The translations under genes were made by a program, and so were the position numbers. This document shows positions 15,803 to 23,920 of a DNA stretch of 57,670 nt, in pieces (positions within the stretch are counted from its first letter, which is position 1; each line of letters starts with the position of its first letter). The DNA is from JBBIQS01 sp037442205 (lineage in GTDB: Bacteria; Myxococcota; Myxococcia; Myxococcales; UBA5297). The stretch covers positions 1-57,670 of the forward strand of contig JBBIQS010000051.1 of assembly GCA_037442205.1 (NCBI GenBank), given 5' to 3'. The notes under the pieces are model-generated. The model saw only the letters and a program-made list of their open reading frames with translations, was not told the origin of the DNA and ran no database searches.

Positions 15803-17347
15803 ATGCGCCCGACCCCAACCATCCTCGACGCCTTCCTCGGCCACGCCGAGCGCGACCCGTCGCGACCGTGCCTCGAGTTCGACGGCCGGGAGCTGGGCCG
15901 CCGGGAGCTGCTCCACCAGGCGCTGCGCTGGACGGCGGGCTTGCGAACGCTCGGATTGAAGCCGGGCGATCGGGTGGCGCTGTACCTGGAGAACTGCCCG
16001 CAGTTCGTCTTCGCCTACCTCGGGGCGCAGCTCGCCGGGGCGACGGTGGTGCTGGTCAACTCCGCCTACCGCCAGGTCGAGCTGCGGCACATCCTGGCCG
16101 ACGCCGGGGTGCGGGTGTGCGTGACCGACGCCGAAAGGCTGCCGCAGCTGGCGCGGGTGACCGCCGAGCTCGGCGACCTGGAGAAGATCGTCCTCGCCGA
16201 CGACGCCGCCGCGCAGGACTCCGGCTCGCCGCGGGTGGAGGTGGTCTCGGCGCTTTCGCTGCCCGAGGCCCCGGCCCCGCTCGAGCTCCCCGAGGCCGGC
16301 GCCGACGCGCTGATCGCCTACACCTCGGGAACTACTGGGAGATCCAAGGGCGCGGTGCACACCCACGCCAGCCTGGCGGCCAACGCCGCGGCGGTGGCCG
16401 AGGCCTGGCTCTGGACCGAGGCCGACCGGCTGTTGCTGACCCTGCCTCTTTTCCACGTCCACGGCCTGGGAGTCGGGGTCCACGGCACGCTGTTCAACGG
16501 CGGCTCGCTCGAGTTGCGGCGCCGCTTCGACGCCGGCGAGGTCCTGGAGCGGCTGGGGCGCGGGGGCATCTCGCTGTTCTTCGGCGTGCCGACCATGTAC
16601 GTGCGGCTGCTGGAGGAGGCGCGCCGGCGCGAGAGGCGGCCGGGCGGAGTGCGGCTCTACGTCTCGGGCTCGGCGCCGCTGAGCGTGCACACCTTCGAGG
16701 AGTTCGAAGCGATCTTCGGGCAGCTGATCCTCGAGCGCTACGGGATGTCGGAGACGATGATGAACACCACCAACCCGCTCGACGGCGAGCGGCGCGCGGG
16801 GACGGTGGGAGCGGCCTTTCCCGGGCAGCAGGCGCGCATCGTCGACGTCCGCAGCCGCCAGCCGCTGCCCGACGGCGAGACCGGCGAGATCCAGGTGCGC
16901 GGCCCGCACCTGTTCCGAGGCTACTGGCAGCGCCCCGACGCCAACGCAGCCGCCTTCGACGCCCAGGGCTGGTTCAACACCGGCGACCTGGGGATGCGCA
17001 GCGCCGACGGCTACCTCACCATCAACGGCCGGGCCCACGAGCTGATCATCAGCGGCGGCTTCAACGTCTATCCCCGCGAGATCGAAGAGGTTTTAACTGC
17101 CCATCCGGCGGTGGCCGAGGCGGCGGTGGTCGGCCTGCCGGATCCTGACCTGGGAGAGCAGGTGGCGGCGGCGGTGGTGCTCAAGAGCGGGGTGCAGGCC
17201 AGCGCCGAGGAGTTGGTGTCGCACTGCCGCGACCAGCTGGCCAGCTTCAAGAAGCCGCGGCGGGTCTTCTTCGTGGAAGCCCTGCCCCGCAACGCCATGG
17301 GCAAGCTGGTGAAGAACGTGCTGCGCGAGAAGCTGCTCGGGCTTTGA
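15803..17347 (+). CDS. AMP-forming acyl-CoA ligase, malonyl-CoA-synthetase-like
   Basis: This 514-residue ANL-superfamily enzyme has the P-loop YTSGTTGRSKGAVHTH near 172, LPLFHVHGLGVGVH near 213, the A5 motif ERYGMSETMMNTTNPLDG near 311, GWFNTGDLG near 392, and the C-terminal catalytic Lys in NAMGKLVKN near 503. The A5 region (SETMMNTTNPLDGERR) closely resembles MatB malonyl-CoA synthetases, which make malonyl-CoA from malonate, CoA and ATP; a short-chain fatty acid is the alternative. It is monocistronic here. Family is certain, substrate moderate. Confidence 0.85.
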   Translation: MRPTPTILDAFLGHAERDPSRPCLEFDGRELGRRELLHQALRWTAGLRTLGLKPGDRVALYLENCPQFVFAYLGAQLAGATVVLVNSAYRQVELRHILADAGVRVCVTDAERLPQLARVTAELGDLEKIVLADDAAAQDSGSPRVEVVSALSLPEAPAPLELPEAGADALIAYTSGTTGRSKGAVHTHASLAANAAAVAEAWLWTEADRLLLTLPLFHVHGLGVGVHGTLFNGGSLELRRRFDAGEVLERLGRGGISLFFGVPTMYVRLLEEARRRERRPGGVRLYVSGSAPLSVHTFEEFEAIFGQLILERYGMSETMMNTTNPLDGERRAGTVGAAFPGQQARIVDVRSRQPLPDGETGEIQVRGPHLFRGYWQRPDANAAAFDAQGWFNTGDLGMRSADGYLTINGRAHELIISGGFNVYPREIEEVLTAHPAVAEAAVVGLPDPDLGEQVAAAVVLKSGVQASAEELVSHCRDQLASFKKPRRVFFVEALPRNAMGKLVKNVLREKLLGL

Positions 17348-17614
17348 GCCGTCAGCGCCGCAGCGCGTCGAATGGCCAGAACGAGGAGGGAGAGCCCTTC
17401 TCCATCGCGGGAATGGGTCGCCAGGGCCGCGTGGAGCCCGCTGTTCCTCGGGCGGCAGTCCCGAGCACTCCCCACAATCCTGGGCCGCGATCGAGCCCGG
17501 CCGCGTCCGGTTCCGTCGGAAGGCGAAATCGTTGGAGGTCCTCACATCGGGGCGACGCGGAATATCGGCCAGGCAGGGATCGCCCTCCGCGGCATCCGAG
17601 CCTGCCAATGCCTT
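17348..17614. other. Intergenic region, no gene seen
   Basis: The 380 bases between the ligase and the fibrinogen-domain gene hold no credible frame. The promoter-like pair at 17615-17642 is the only signal I can support. Confidence 0.4.
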
Positions 17615-17642
17615 TTGCGAGAGAGCGAGGGATTGCTATAGC
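17615..17642 (+). promoter_or_regulatory. Putative promoter of fibrinogen-domain gene
   Basis: TTGCGA (17615-17620) and TATAGC (17637-17642) are 16 bases apart on the plus strand, about 86 bases before the start codon. Confidence 0.4.
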
Positions 17643-17728
17643 CTGGACACCGTCGGCCAGACACGAGCAAGGCCGAGATTCCCGCCCCTCTTCTCTTCCA
17701 CCCGATTGATCCACCACGGTGAGTGTTC

Positions 17729-19147
17729 ATGGTCACGAGAATTTTGAAGGCAAAGGCGCTGCTCATCCTGCTGTGCGCGGTGCCAGCGCTCGCGGCGGCC
17801 CAGGTTCCCAGTAAGGTCGGCTACCAGGGACGGCTGCTCAAGTCCGATGGCACCCCTGAGTCCGGCGCGGTGCAGGTCACCTTCACCATCTTTAGCGATC
17901 CCAACGCCGGCACTCAGCTGTTCACCGAGACGCAGAGCCTGGCGCTCACCGACGGCTACTACTCGACCTTCATCGGGGAGACCATTCCCATCGACGCGAC
18001 GGTCTTCACCGGACCGGAGCGCTTCCTCGAGGTCAAGGTCAACGGCACCGCGCTCTCGCCGCGCGCCAAGCTCGCCTCGGTGCCCTACGCGCTGATGGCC
18101 GGCACCGCCGCGAGCGTGAGCGGCGGCAACGTGGTGATCGACAGCGCCGGCATCAAGGTCGGCGGCAACGTGGTGGTCGACGGCACCACCGGCAAGCTGG
18201 CGGGCGCGGCGGCCTACAGCACTCCGGCCGGCAGCGGCCTGAGCCTGAGCTCCGGCGGGGCCTTCTCGCTGATGACCTGCACCGCCAACCAGGTGCTGCA
18301 GTCCAGCGGCAACGGCTGGGCCTGCGGCACCATCCCGCCGGGCATCACCTACTCCGCCGCTCCCAACGGCGGCCTCACGCTCAGCGGCAACGCCTTCGCC
18401 CTCGACACCCTGGGCCGGCTTTCCACCAACCCCGGCGCCGACTGCAAGGACATCAAGACCCGCAACCCCGCCGCCGCCGACGGCCTCTACTTCATCAACC
18501 CGGCGGGCGCGGGCGGCACGCCGTTCCAGGCCTATTGCGACATGAGCCGCGACGGCGGCGGCTGGACCCTGATGATGCGCGTCTGGTACCAGTCGGGCTT
18601 GGCGGGCAACGTCAACGGCTTCGGCTCGCCGCACGAGGCCAACAATGCGGTGAAGGTCGGGCCCTACAAGCTGGCCGACTCCGTCGTCCAGCAGGTCATC
18701 GGGGCGAGCAACAACTTCGACGTCCTGGTCGATCAGCTCAACCACAACTCGGCCTACTCGAACGGCAACCACGAGTACGTCATCGTCCGCAACTACACCG
18801 GCGTCTACACCTACGCGGCCCCCGTTCCCGAGTCTTCGACCGCCACCGTCTTCGAGTCCTACCGGGCGGTCGACAATCAGCTCGCCTGGCGCGGCCGGCT
18901 GGGCTGCGGCGAAGCCGGCTACGGGATCAACTGCGGCGCCATCCTGAGCACCCCCAGCCCGGTTGGGGCCCCGAACCCGCAGGGCGGCCTGGGATGCCTC
19001 ATCAACATGGGCACCAGTACCAACTCCGGCTGGCACCACCTCTATCAAGGCCTCACCAATACCGACACCTACGTCTACATCTGCAACGGCGCCCAGCACA
19101 CCTCGAGCTATGCGAACCTCCACCGGTGGTGGGTGCGCGCGCACTGA
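17729..19147 (+). CDS. Secreted protein with fibrinogen-like C-terminal domain
   Basis: This 472-residue protein has a signal peptide (VTRILKAKALLILLCAV, cleavage after ALAAA). Residues about 28-125 form the KVGYQGRLLKSDG...YALMAG beta domain common in secreted myxobacterial proteins; 125-235 is a Gly/Ser-rich linker. From about 238 on it resembles fibrinogen-related (FReD) domains: NPAAADGLYFINPAGA, FQAYCDMSRDGGGWTLMMR near 276, and a C-terminal LHRWWVRAH. FReD domains bind sugars or acetylated groups, so a cell-surface or prey-binding lectin is plausible. It ends at a perfect hairpin. ATG 17729 is chosen; a GTG lies two codons upstream. Confidence 0.8.
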   Translation: MVTRILKAKALLILLCAVPALAAAQVPSKVGYQGRLLKSDGTPESGAVQVTFTIFSDPNAGTQLFTETQSLALTDGYYSTFIGETIPIDATVFTGPERFLEVKVNGTALSPRAKLASVPYALMAGTAASVSGGNVVIDSAGIKVGGNVVVDGTTGKLAGAAAYSTPAGSGLSLSSGGAFSLMTCTANQVLQSSGNGWACGTIPPGITYSAAPNGGLTLSGNAFALDTLGRLSTNPGADCKDIKTRNPAAADGLYFINPAGAGGTPFQAYCDMSRDGGGWTLMMRVWYQSGLAGNVNGFGSPHEANNAVKVGPYKLADSVVQQVIGASNNFDVLVDQLNHNSAYSNGNHEYVIVRNYTGVYTYAAPVPESSTATVFESYRAVDNQLAWRGRLGCGEAGYGINCGAILSTPSPVGAPNPQGGLGCLINMGTSTNSGWHHLYQGLTNTDTYVYICNGAQHTSSYANLHRWWVRAH

Positions 19148-19162
19148 GCCGACGCCGCGAGA

Positions 19163-19190
19163 GCGCCTCGCCCGATCGGTGGCGAGGCGC
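19163..19190 (+). terminator. Hairpin after fibrinogen-domain gene
   Basis: GCGCCTCGCC (19163-19172) and GGCGAGGCGC (19181-19190) make a perfect 10-bp stem with an 8-base loop, 15 bases after the stop. The following T-run is weak. Confidence 0.6.
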
Positions 19191-19270
19191 GTCTCCGCGC
19201 GGATCCGGAACGCCAGCGCAAGCCGAGCGGGCCGATCGGACGCGGGCGCGGCTGCCGATCGGACCATCCG

Positions 19271-19603
19271 TCAGGCCTGCGGTTGGCGGGCCCGGCGCAG
19301 CAGCACGTAGAGGCCCCAGGCCCCCATCGCCGTGCCCAGCGGGAAGGAGAAGAGCGCGAAGACGCTCAAGAGGATCGCCAGCGAGCGCACCTTCGGCTCT
19401 CCCGCCCGCAGCTCCAGGCCGACCAGGACGTAGGCCAGCACCAGCACCGCGGTAGCGCCCCAGAAGATCACCGGGTAGCGCAGCTCGCCGATCCAGCCTG
19501 AGCGAACCAGCCAGCCGGTCACTGCCAGCTGGATGACCGACCAGACCAGAAAGAGCGTCCCCAGGACCCGCTGGTTGTCGCGCGCCGGCGCCTGCTCAGC
19601 CAT
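19271..19603 (-). CDS. Small integral membrane protein, unknown function
   Basis: This 110-residue protein has three to four predicted membrane spans (VLGTLFLVWSVIQLAVTGWL, VIFWGATAVLVLAYVLVGL, LAILLSVFALFSFPLGTAMG, and AWGLYVLL) and a basic tail. I recognise no family. The start at 19603 gives a natural N-terminus (MAEQAPARDNQR); an in-frame start 20 codons upstream is possible but lies in DNA without coding look. It reads in the same direction as the PEGA gene and starts 75 bases after its stop. Confidence 0.65.
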   Translation of the reverse strand: MAEQAPARDNQRVLGTLFLVWSVIQLAVTGWLVRSGWIGELRYPVIFWGATAVLVLAYVLVGLELRAGEPKVRSLAILLSVFALFSFPLGTAMGAWGLYVLLRRARQPQA

Positions 19604-19678
19604 AGAGGCAATTTCGCCACCGGGCGGCTGTCGAGCACGCGGAGGCCACACCAGCGCTCGCATGCGCGCTGGGCGGAC

Positions 19679-20842
19679 TCAGAAGCTCCCAGAGACTCCG
19701 AGCGACAGCCCGTTCGAAGTAGGGACGAGCCAGGCGTTGGCGGGCTTGGGCTGCTGCGAGCCATCGAGCCGAAGCAGGTAGAGGACCCCGCCGCCCACCA
19801 GCGCCGCGCCGCCGGCCACGAAGAGCACGTCGGCGGTCGCCGCCTGCCAGGCGTGGGCATTGGCCGCCGCCTTGGCCGCCTCCTGGTTGGCCAGCGACAC
19901 CGGACCGCCGGCGGGCTCCTGGAGCTTCTTGGCCACGCTGGCGTTCCCGTCGGCGACCAGGGCGAAGATCCCTCCCAGCGCGAGCAGCCCCGCTCCGGCT
20001 CCGCCCACCACCAGCGCTCCCGTGCCGGTCCGATGGAAAGGCACCTCGGCGGCCGCGACCGCGGCGGCAGGCGCCTCCTCCTTGGGCTCGCTGCGGACCT
20101 CGAGCTTCGCCGGCTTGGCCCCGGACTCGAACATCACCCCGGTGATGACGCTGTTCTTGAGGTCGACCTTGACCACCGACACCCGGGCGAAGCGCACGTC
20201 GATCCACTTGTCGAAGTCGGCGAAGCCGCGCTTGACGATCTTGAGGGCGTGCTTGCCCGGCGTCAGGTTGCCGATGGGCTCCTTGAGCGGCGACTTGCCC
20301 ACCGACTTGCCGTCGAGGAAGACCTCGGCGCCCTGCTCGGTGAGCTCGACCTGGATCTGCCCCACGTACTGCTCGGGCAACAGCAGCTTGTAGGCCGCGC
20401 CGCGGATCCCGTCGATCAGCAACTCGCGGGCCCCGGAGAGCTGCTCGGTGACTCGGCCCTCCTCCTTGCCGGAGGCGACCGCGATCCGCTTGAGGTCGAT
20501 GCTGTAGGAGTCCCCCACCCCGGCCACGGTGCCCAGCACCAGCTCGTCGGCGCCCAGCTTGGCGACGGCGGCGGCCAGGCACTTCGCCTCGCCCTTGCAC
20601 TCGCCGCCGATCGGCCCGCCGGCCTTGGCCAGGTCGATCACCTCGACCTGGGGAAGGGCCGCCACCTCGGCTCGCAGGAAGCCGAGCAGGCTTGCGGCGA
20701 CGTCCTCGTCCACGCCCAGGTTCTTGAGCGGCAGCACCACCACGTGCCGGCCGCCGAACAAGCCGGCAGAGGCCGGCGCCGCGCAGAGCAGCGCCGCCGC
20801 AATGGTCAGTGTCTGGAGGAGCAGCAGTCGGTGCGCGCGCAT
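19679..20842 (-). CDS. PEGA-domain envelope protein
   Basis: This 387-residue protein has a signal peptide (LLLLQTLTIAAALLCAAPASA). Residues about 30-165 look like the periplasmic domain found before PEGA in myxobacterial proteins (VVVLPLKNLGVDEDVAASL, with Cys pair ECKGEAKC). A PEGA domain follows at about 170-235 (VELTEQGAEVFLDGKSVGKS, then LTPGKHALKIVKRGF). Two hydrophobic stretches (GALVVGGAGAGLLALGGIFA near 290 and VLFVAGGAALVGGGVLYLL near 350) may anchor it. PEGA domains are thought to bind cell-wall or surface partners. The lipoprotein gene lies upstream, 70 bases away. Confidence 0.78.
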   Translation of the reverse strand: MRAHRLLLLQTLTIAAALLCAAPASAGLFGGRHVVVLPLKNLGVDEDVAASLLGFLRAEVAALPQVEVIDLAKAGGPIGGECKGEAKCLAAAVAKLGADELVLGTVAGVGDSYSIDLKRIAVASGKEEGRVTEQLSGARELLIDGIRGAAYKLLLPEQYVGQIQVELTEQGAEVFLDGKSVGKSPLKEPIGNLTPGKHALKIVKRGFADFDKWIDVRFARVSVVKVDLKNSVITGVMFESGAKPAKLEVRSEPKEEAPAAAVAAAEVPFHRTGTGALVVGGAGAGLLALGGIFALVADGNASVAKKLQEPAGGPVSLANQEAAKAAANAHAWQAATADVLFVAGGAALVGGGVLYLLRLDGSQQPKPANAWLVPTSNGLSLGVSGSF

Positions 20843-20912
20843 CGAGGAGAGATCCAGAGGCCCTTCGGCCGCACACCCGCGGCGGCCGTAGGCAGACTCT
20901 ACCATCGAAGCG

Positions 20913-22346
20913 CTACTTCAAACCGGAACAAGCCGGCTGAGTGCCGCCGGCGCAGCCGAACAGCAGCGTGTCCACCACGCAGATCAGCTCCGGCATCACC
21001 CCGTCGGTCTCCAGGTCGTAAGCCACCGACAGCAGCAGCTCGGCGTTCGACTTCTCCCCGGGGGCGGGGGCTTGGGTCTCGAGCGCGGTGACGCAGATCT
21101 CGCGGGTGGCCCGCGTCCCCAGCTCGTCCTTGCGGATCATCTTGATCAGGTTCTTGGCCAAGCTGAGGATCGACAGCCGGTCGTCCTTCTCGGCCAGCTT
21201 CTGGATGGCGCCCATCAGGTTCTTGATGCCCAGCACGTCATCGACGATGGCCAGGTCGTAGGTCATGCGCACCAGATTGAAGTCGGGGTCGACCTGCTTC
21301 ATGCACGCCAGCTCCCCTTGCATCGGCTTGAGCACCGGGTCGGGGCGGGTCGGGTCGAGCAGGTCGTAGAGCAGCGCGTGGACGTTGCCGTGGGGCTTGT
21401 TGAGATCATTGGCCCCCTCGTGCGGCCCGAGGACCGCGTCGAGCTTGACGCGCAGGTCGGCCCACTGCGGGTCGTTGCGGGCGATGCCGAAGCTGGTGAG
21501 CAAGTCGTTGATCTTGATCTCCAGGTCGCGGTGGTAGGCGGCCGCGAACTGCGCCGGATCGGTGGGGAAGTTCAGGATGTTGTCGATGAGCACCCGGGCG
21601 ATGCCGACGAAGTCGTCCTGGCTCATCTTGGTGACGATCTTCTGCATCATCGGCTGGGCGCGCGGGTCGTTGAGCAGGTCGTTGAGCTGGGCCAGCAGCT
21701 CCAGGTGGCGCTTGGGCTGCTCCTTGGTGGGCTCGATGAAGCTGAGGATGCCGGTCAGCATGTCGAGCAGATCCTCGGTCTTGCAGCTGGCCTTCTGGCA
21801 GCTGGCCCCCAGGGCGTCGGCGACCTTGTAGTGGCTCTGGCTGCCCGGCTTGGCCCCGATGATGTAGCCGAGGGTGCCGCCGACCACCGGATCGATCGCG
21901 TGGAGCGCGTCGAGGCCGTTCCCCTCGCGGACGTACTTCTTGATGATCCGGCGCAGCTCGCACATCTGGTTGGCGTCGCGGGCCGCCGGCGGGTCGGTCA
22001 GGTTGCACAGCTGGCCCCCCGGCGCCCCCGCCTCCGGCTCCTGGCCCATCGAGCTCAGGTTGGAGAGCACCAGCCCCACCACCACCATCAGCGGGGCCTG
22101 GCTGCCGTCGGGCTTGGGGTCGAGCAGCTTGTTGCGGTTGATGAAGGTGCCCAGCTTGCCGCCGTCCTGCTGCAGCACCTGGTTCAGCGCCGGAGCCAGC
22201 TCGGTGAGCGAGCGGCACTGCGCGGGATGAGGCGGGGCGGGCGGTCCCTCGACATCCTGGGCTCCGCAGCCAAACGCCGCGGCCGCCAGCGCTCCGGCGA
22301 CCACGGCAGAGATCAGTCCAATTCGGATCAGGCGATGGGCATGCAC
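20913..22346 (-). CDS. Large putative lipoprotein, unknown function
   Basis: This 477-residue protein starts at GTG with a lipoprotein signal: basic MHAHRLIR, a hydrophobic segment, and a lipobox-like AAFGC with Cys at about 27. The mature part is mainly helical with no enzyme motif I recognise, and has a few Cys (for example LACMKQVDP, REICVTAL) and a C-terminal FGCAGGTQPACSGLK. Such large alpha-helical lipoproteins of unknown function are common in Myxococcota. It is transcribed toward the PEGA gene and is preceded by the end of the eight-gene membrane operon after a 38-base gap. Confidence 0.65.
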   Translation of the reverse strand: MHAHRLIRIGLISAVVAGALAAAAFGCGAQDVEGPPAPPHPAQCRSLTELAPALNQVLQQDGGKLGTFINRNKLLDPKPDGSQAPLMVVVGLVLSNLSSMGQEPEAGAPGGQLCNLTDPPAARDANQMCELRRIIKKYVREGNGLDALHAIDPVVGGTLGYIIGAKPGSQSHYKVADALGASCQKASCKTEDLLDMLTGILSFIEPTKEQPKRHLELLAQLNDLLNDPRAQPMMQKIVTKMSQDDFVGIARVLIDNILNFPTDPAQFAAAYHRDLEIKINDLLTSFGIARNDPQWADLRVKLDAVLGPHEGANDLNKPHGNVHALLYDLLDPTRPDPVLKPMQGELACMKQVDPDFNLVRMTYDLAIVDDVLGIKNLMGAIQKLAEKDDRLSILSLAKNLIKMIRKDELGTRATREICVTALETQAPAPGEKSNAELLLSVAYDLETDGVMPELICVVDTLLFGCAGGTQPACSGLK

Positions 22347-22384
22347 AGAGGCGGTCGTACCGCCCCTGGAACCCGCCGGTCAAG

Positions 22385-22633
22385 TCAGTGCCGGGCCGCT
22401 TGCTCCTCCAACTTCTGCGACAGCCGCTCTCCGACCTCTCGTTCCCGCTTGCTCAAGGGCCGCTCGCCCGCCTTCTCCGGAGACAGGAGCATGGCCAGCC
22501 CGGCCCCCACCGCCATCCCGGCCGCGAACAGCCCCACCCCGCTCGCCACCCTCGAGGCCAGGTTCCGCTCCTCCAGCCCCAGCGCCTCGAGCAGGTCCTC
22601 CTTGGACAGGCCCCGCAGGTCAGCAAGCTTCAT
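22385..22633 (-). CDS. Small YtxH-like membrane protein (operon gene 8)
   Basis: This 82-residue protein has a charged N-terminus with KLADLRGLSKEDLLEALGL, one glycine-rich hydrophobic segment (VGLFAAGMAVGAGLAMLLSP) directly followed by a Pro-Glu-Lys, and a charged helix. This is the usual pattern of YtxH-like single-span proteins, in which a Gly-rich span is followed by SPxxG. It begins 12 bases after the stop of the previous gene and is the last member of the run reading from 26889. Function unknown. Confidence 0.68.
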   Translation of the reverse strand: MKLADLRGLSKEDLLEALGLEERNLASRVASGVGLFAAGMAVGAGLAMLLSPEKAGERPLSKREREVGERLSQKLEEQAARH

Positions 22634-22645
22634 CGCGCCCTCCCC

Positions 22646-22999
22646 TCACATCCCGCCCGCGCCGTCCTCGCTCCCCTCGAAGCCGGGGGCCGGCGGGGCG
22701 GCCGCCCCCTGCACCATCGCCTCCAGCTGCGCGCGCAGGATCGGCAGCAGCAGCACCCGGGTCCCCAGCCGCACCATCCGCCCGGTGAGCGGGGTGAACA
22801 GCCCGCCGCCCAGCAGGTAGCCCACCCCGGCCGCCACCGCCATCGTGCTCCAGGGCCGCTCCTCCATCCGCCGCTTCAGATCCAGGGCGTTCCTCAGGTC
22901 GAAGCCCATGCCCCGCACCTCCTGTACCAGCGCGCCGGCCTCGCTCCTGAGGGCCTTGGAATGGCGCAGCACCTGCTCCAGGTGGCCGTCGTCGGGCAT
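22646..22999 (-). CDS. Small membrane protein (operon gene 7)
   Basis: This 117-residue protein has a charged helical N-terminus (SEAGALVQEVRGMGFDLRNAL), then ERPWSTMAVAAGVGYLLGGGLF, a WSTM-type Gly-rich hydrophobic segment also seen in gene 6, and a second short hydrophobic stretch (RVLLLPILRAQLEAMV). The RPW/RPG-plus-Gly span resembles DUF883-like proteins. The start is 21 bases after the preceding stop. Function unknown. Confidence 0.68.
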   Translation of the reverse strand: MPDDGHLEQVLRHSKALRSEAGALVQEVRGMGFDLRNALDLKRRMEERPWSTMAVAAGVGYLLGGGLFTPLTGRMVRLGTRVLLLPILRAQLEAMVQGAAAPPAPGFEGSEDGAGGM

Positions 23000-23020
23000 G
23001 GTCTCGCTCTCCCCAGCCGC

Positions 23021-23242
23021 TCAGCGCCGCGAGGCCAGCCGGCCGATCAGGAACCCGACCCCGACCGCCAGCAGCAGGCTGGTCCCCGGCCGCTCGCGGA
23101 CCACCTGGCGAGCGCGCTGGTTCAACTGGTCCATGGTCTGGCGAACCTGCTCCAGCTGAGGCCCCAGCCGCTGCTCGAGCGCCTCCATCGCGCTGGAGAG
23201 CGCGTCCTGCTGCTGCTCGCCGTTCAAGTGCCCGTCCTGCAT
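23021..23242 (-). CDS. DUF883-like C-tail-anchored protein (operon gene 6)
   Basis: This 73-residue protein is a long amphipathic helix or coiled coil (MEALEQRLGPQLEQVRQTMD) followed by QVVRERPGTSLLLAVGVGFL and ending in LASRR. The RERPGxSLxxAxGxGFLxGxL tail is the signature of DUF883/ElaB-YqjD-type proteins, which in E. coli sit in the inner membrane and bind ribosomes in stationary phase. I chose the ATG at 23242 for a natural start; a longer frame exists to 23353. Family is reasonable, ribosome binding here is untested. Confidence 0.7.
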   Translation of the reverse strand: MQDGHLNGEQQQDALSSAMEALEQRLGPQLEQVRQTMDQLNQRARQVVRERPGTSLLLAVGVGFLIGRLASRR

Positions 23243-23271
23243 CGCTCCCCCGCTCTCCCGGCCCCTGCCGG

Positions 23272-23487
23272 TCAGCGCCGCCGCCGCAGCCCGACGAACG
23301 CCCCGATCGCCAGCGCGGCGATCACCAGCACCACCGGCCGGCGGCGGATCCACTCCCGCCAGTCGGCCGCCCGGCTCACCCGCTCGCGCAGCGCCAGCAC
23401 CGACTGCGTGATCTCCTCGCGCGCCCGCTCGATGTCAGCCTGGATCTCGGAGGGATCGCGCGGCCGCCTCTGCTGCTGTTGCGCCAT
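23272..23487 (-). CDS. DUF3618-like membrane protein (operon gene 5)
   Basis: This 71-residue protein reads SEIQADIERAREEITQSVLAL then ALRERVSRAADW, followed by a single hydrophobic span and RRRR. The DPSEIQADIERAREEIxxSV start is the hallmark of DUF3618 proteins, found next to DUF1469/holin-like proteins in many bacteria. Its start overlaps the end of gene 4 by 53 bases, so translation is probably coupled. Confidence 0.75.
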   Translation of the reverse strand: MAQQQQRRPRDPSEIQADIERAREEITQSVLALRERVSRAADWREWIRRRPVVLVIAALAIGAFVGLRRRR

Positions 23488-23884
23488 GCTCGCCTCCCCG
23501 GGCGCCCGCCGGCAGGCTGGTCACCTTTCGCGCGGCCAACCGCTCCGCAGCCGCCTGCTCAGCCCGCATCCCGTCAAGCTTCCTCATCGCGCGCCGCGCC
23601 AGAAACAGCCCGAAGGCGAGGTTGCCGGCCGAGAGCACGGCCAGCGAGCCGCCGAGCCCCAGCGGCCCGGCGAGCGAGCGCGCCAGGAGCGCCATCGCCA
23701 GCGCCCAGCCGGCCAGCAGCGCCCCGGAGGCGGCCAGCAGCAGCACGGCAGACGAGCGAGCGGCCGAGAGATCCTGCTGCAGCTCGGCGCGCGCCAGGCT
23801 GACGTGCTCGCGCAGCAGCGTCTCGCCGGCCGCCAGCATCCGCCCCAGCGCCTCGGCCACCGTCCGCTCTTCGCCCGCCGCCAT
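23435..23884 (-). CDS. Phage-holin-family/DUF1469-like membrane protein (operon gene 4)
   Basis: This 149-residue protein has an amphipathic N-terminus with LREHVSLARAELQQDLSAAR, two hydrophobic segments (AVLLLAASGALLAGWALAMA and GLGGSLAVLSAGNLAFGLFL), and a charged tail. The LLREHVxLARAEL pattern is typical of the holin-superfamily proteins that accompany DUF3618 and DUF883 genes. There is nothing phage-like nearby, so it is probably a chromosomal envelope protein. GGAGGGG lies before the ATG. Confidence 0.72.
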   Translation of the reverse strand: MAAGEERTVAEALGRMLAAGETLLREHVSLARAELQQDLSAARSSAVLLLAASGALLAGWALAMALLARSLAGPLGLGGSLAVLSAGNLAFGLFLARRAMRKLDGMRAEQAAAERLAARKVTSLPAGARGGEHGATAAEAAARSLRDPG

Positions 23885-23920
23885 CGGCCCCTCCGCGCGA
23901 TCCTTTGGCCAAGCTGCCGC

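Noticed and set aside
15488..17038. Upstream extension of the M6 protease frame to 17038
   Set aside because: It is antisense to the acyl-CoA ligase and lies before a good signal peptide and ribosome site at 15487.
23435..23884. Prophage lysis gene (holin)
   Set aside because: No other phage gene is nearby, and holin-family/DUF1469 proteins beside DUF3618 and DUF883 are common chromosomal proteins.
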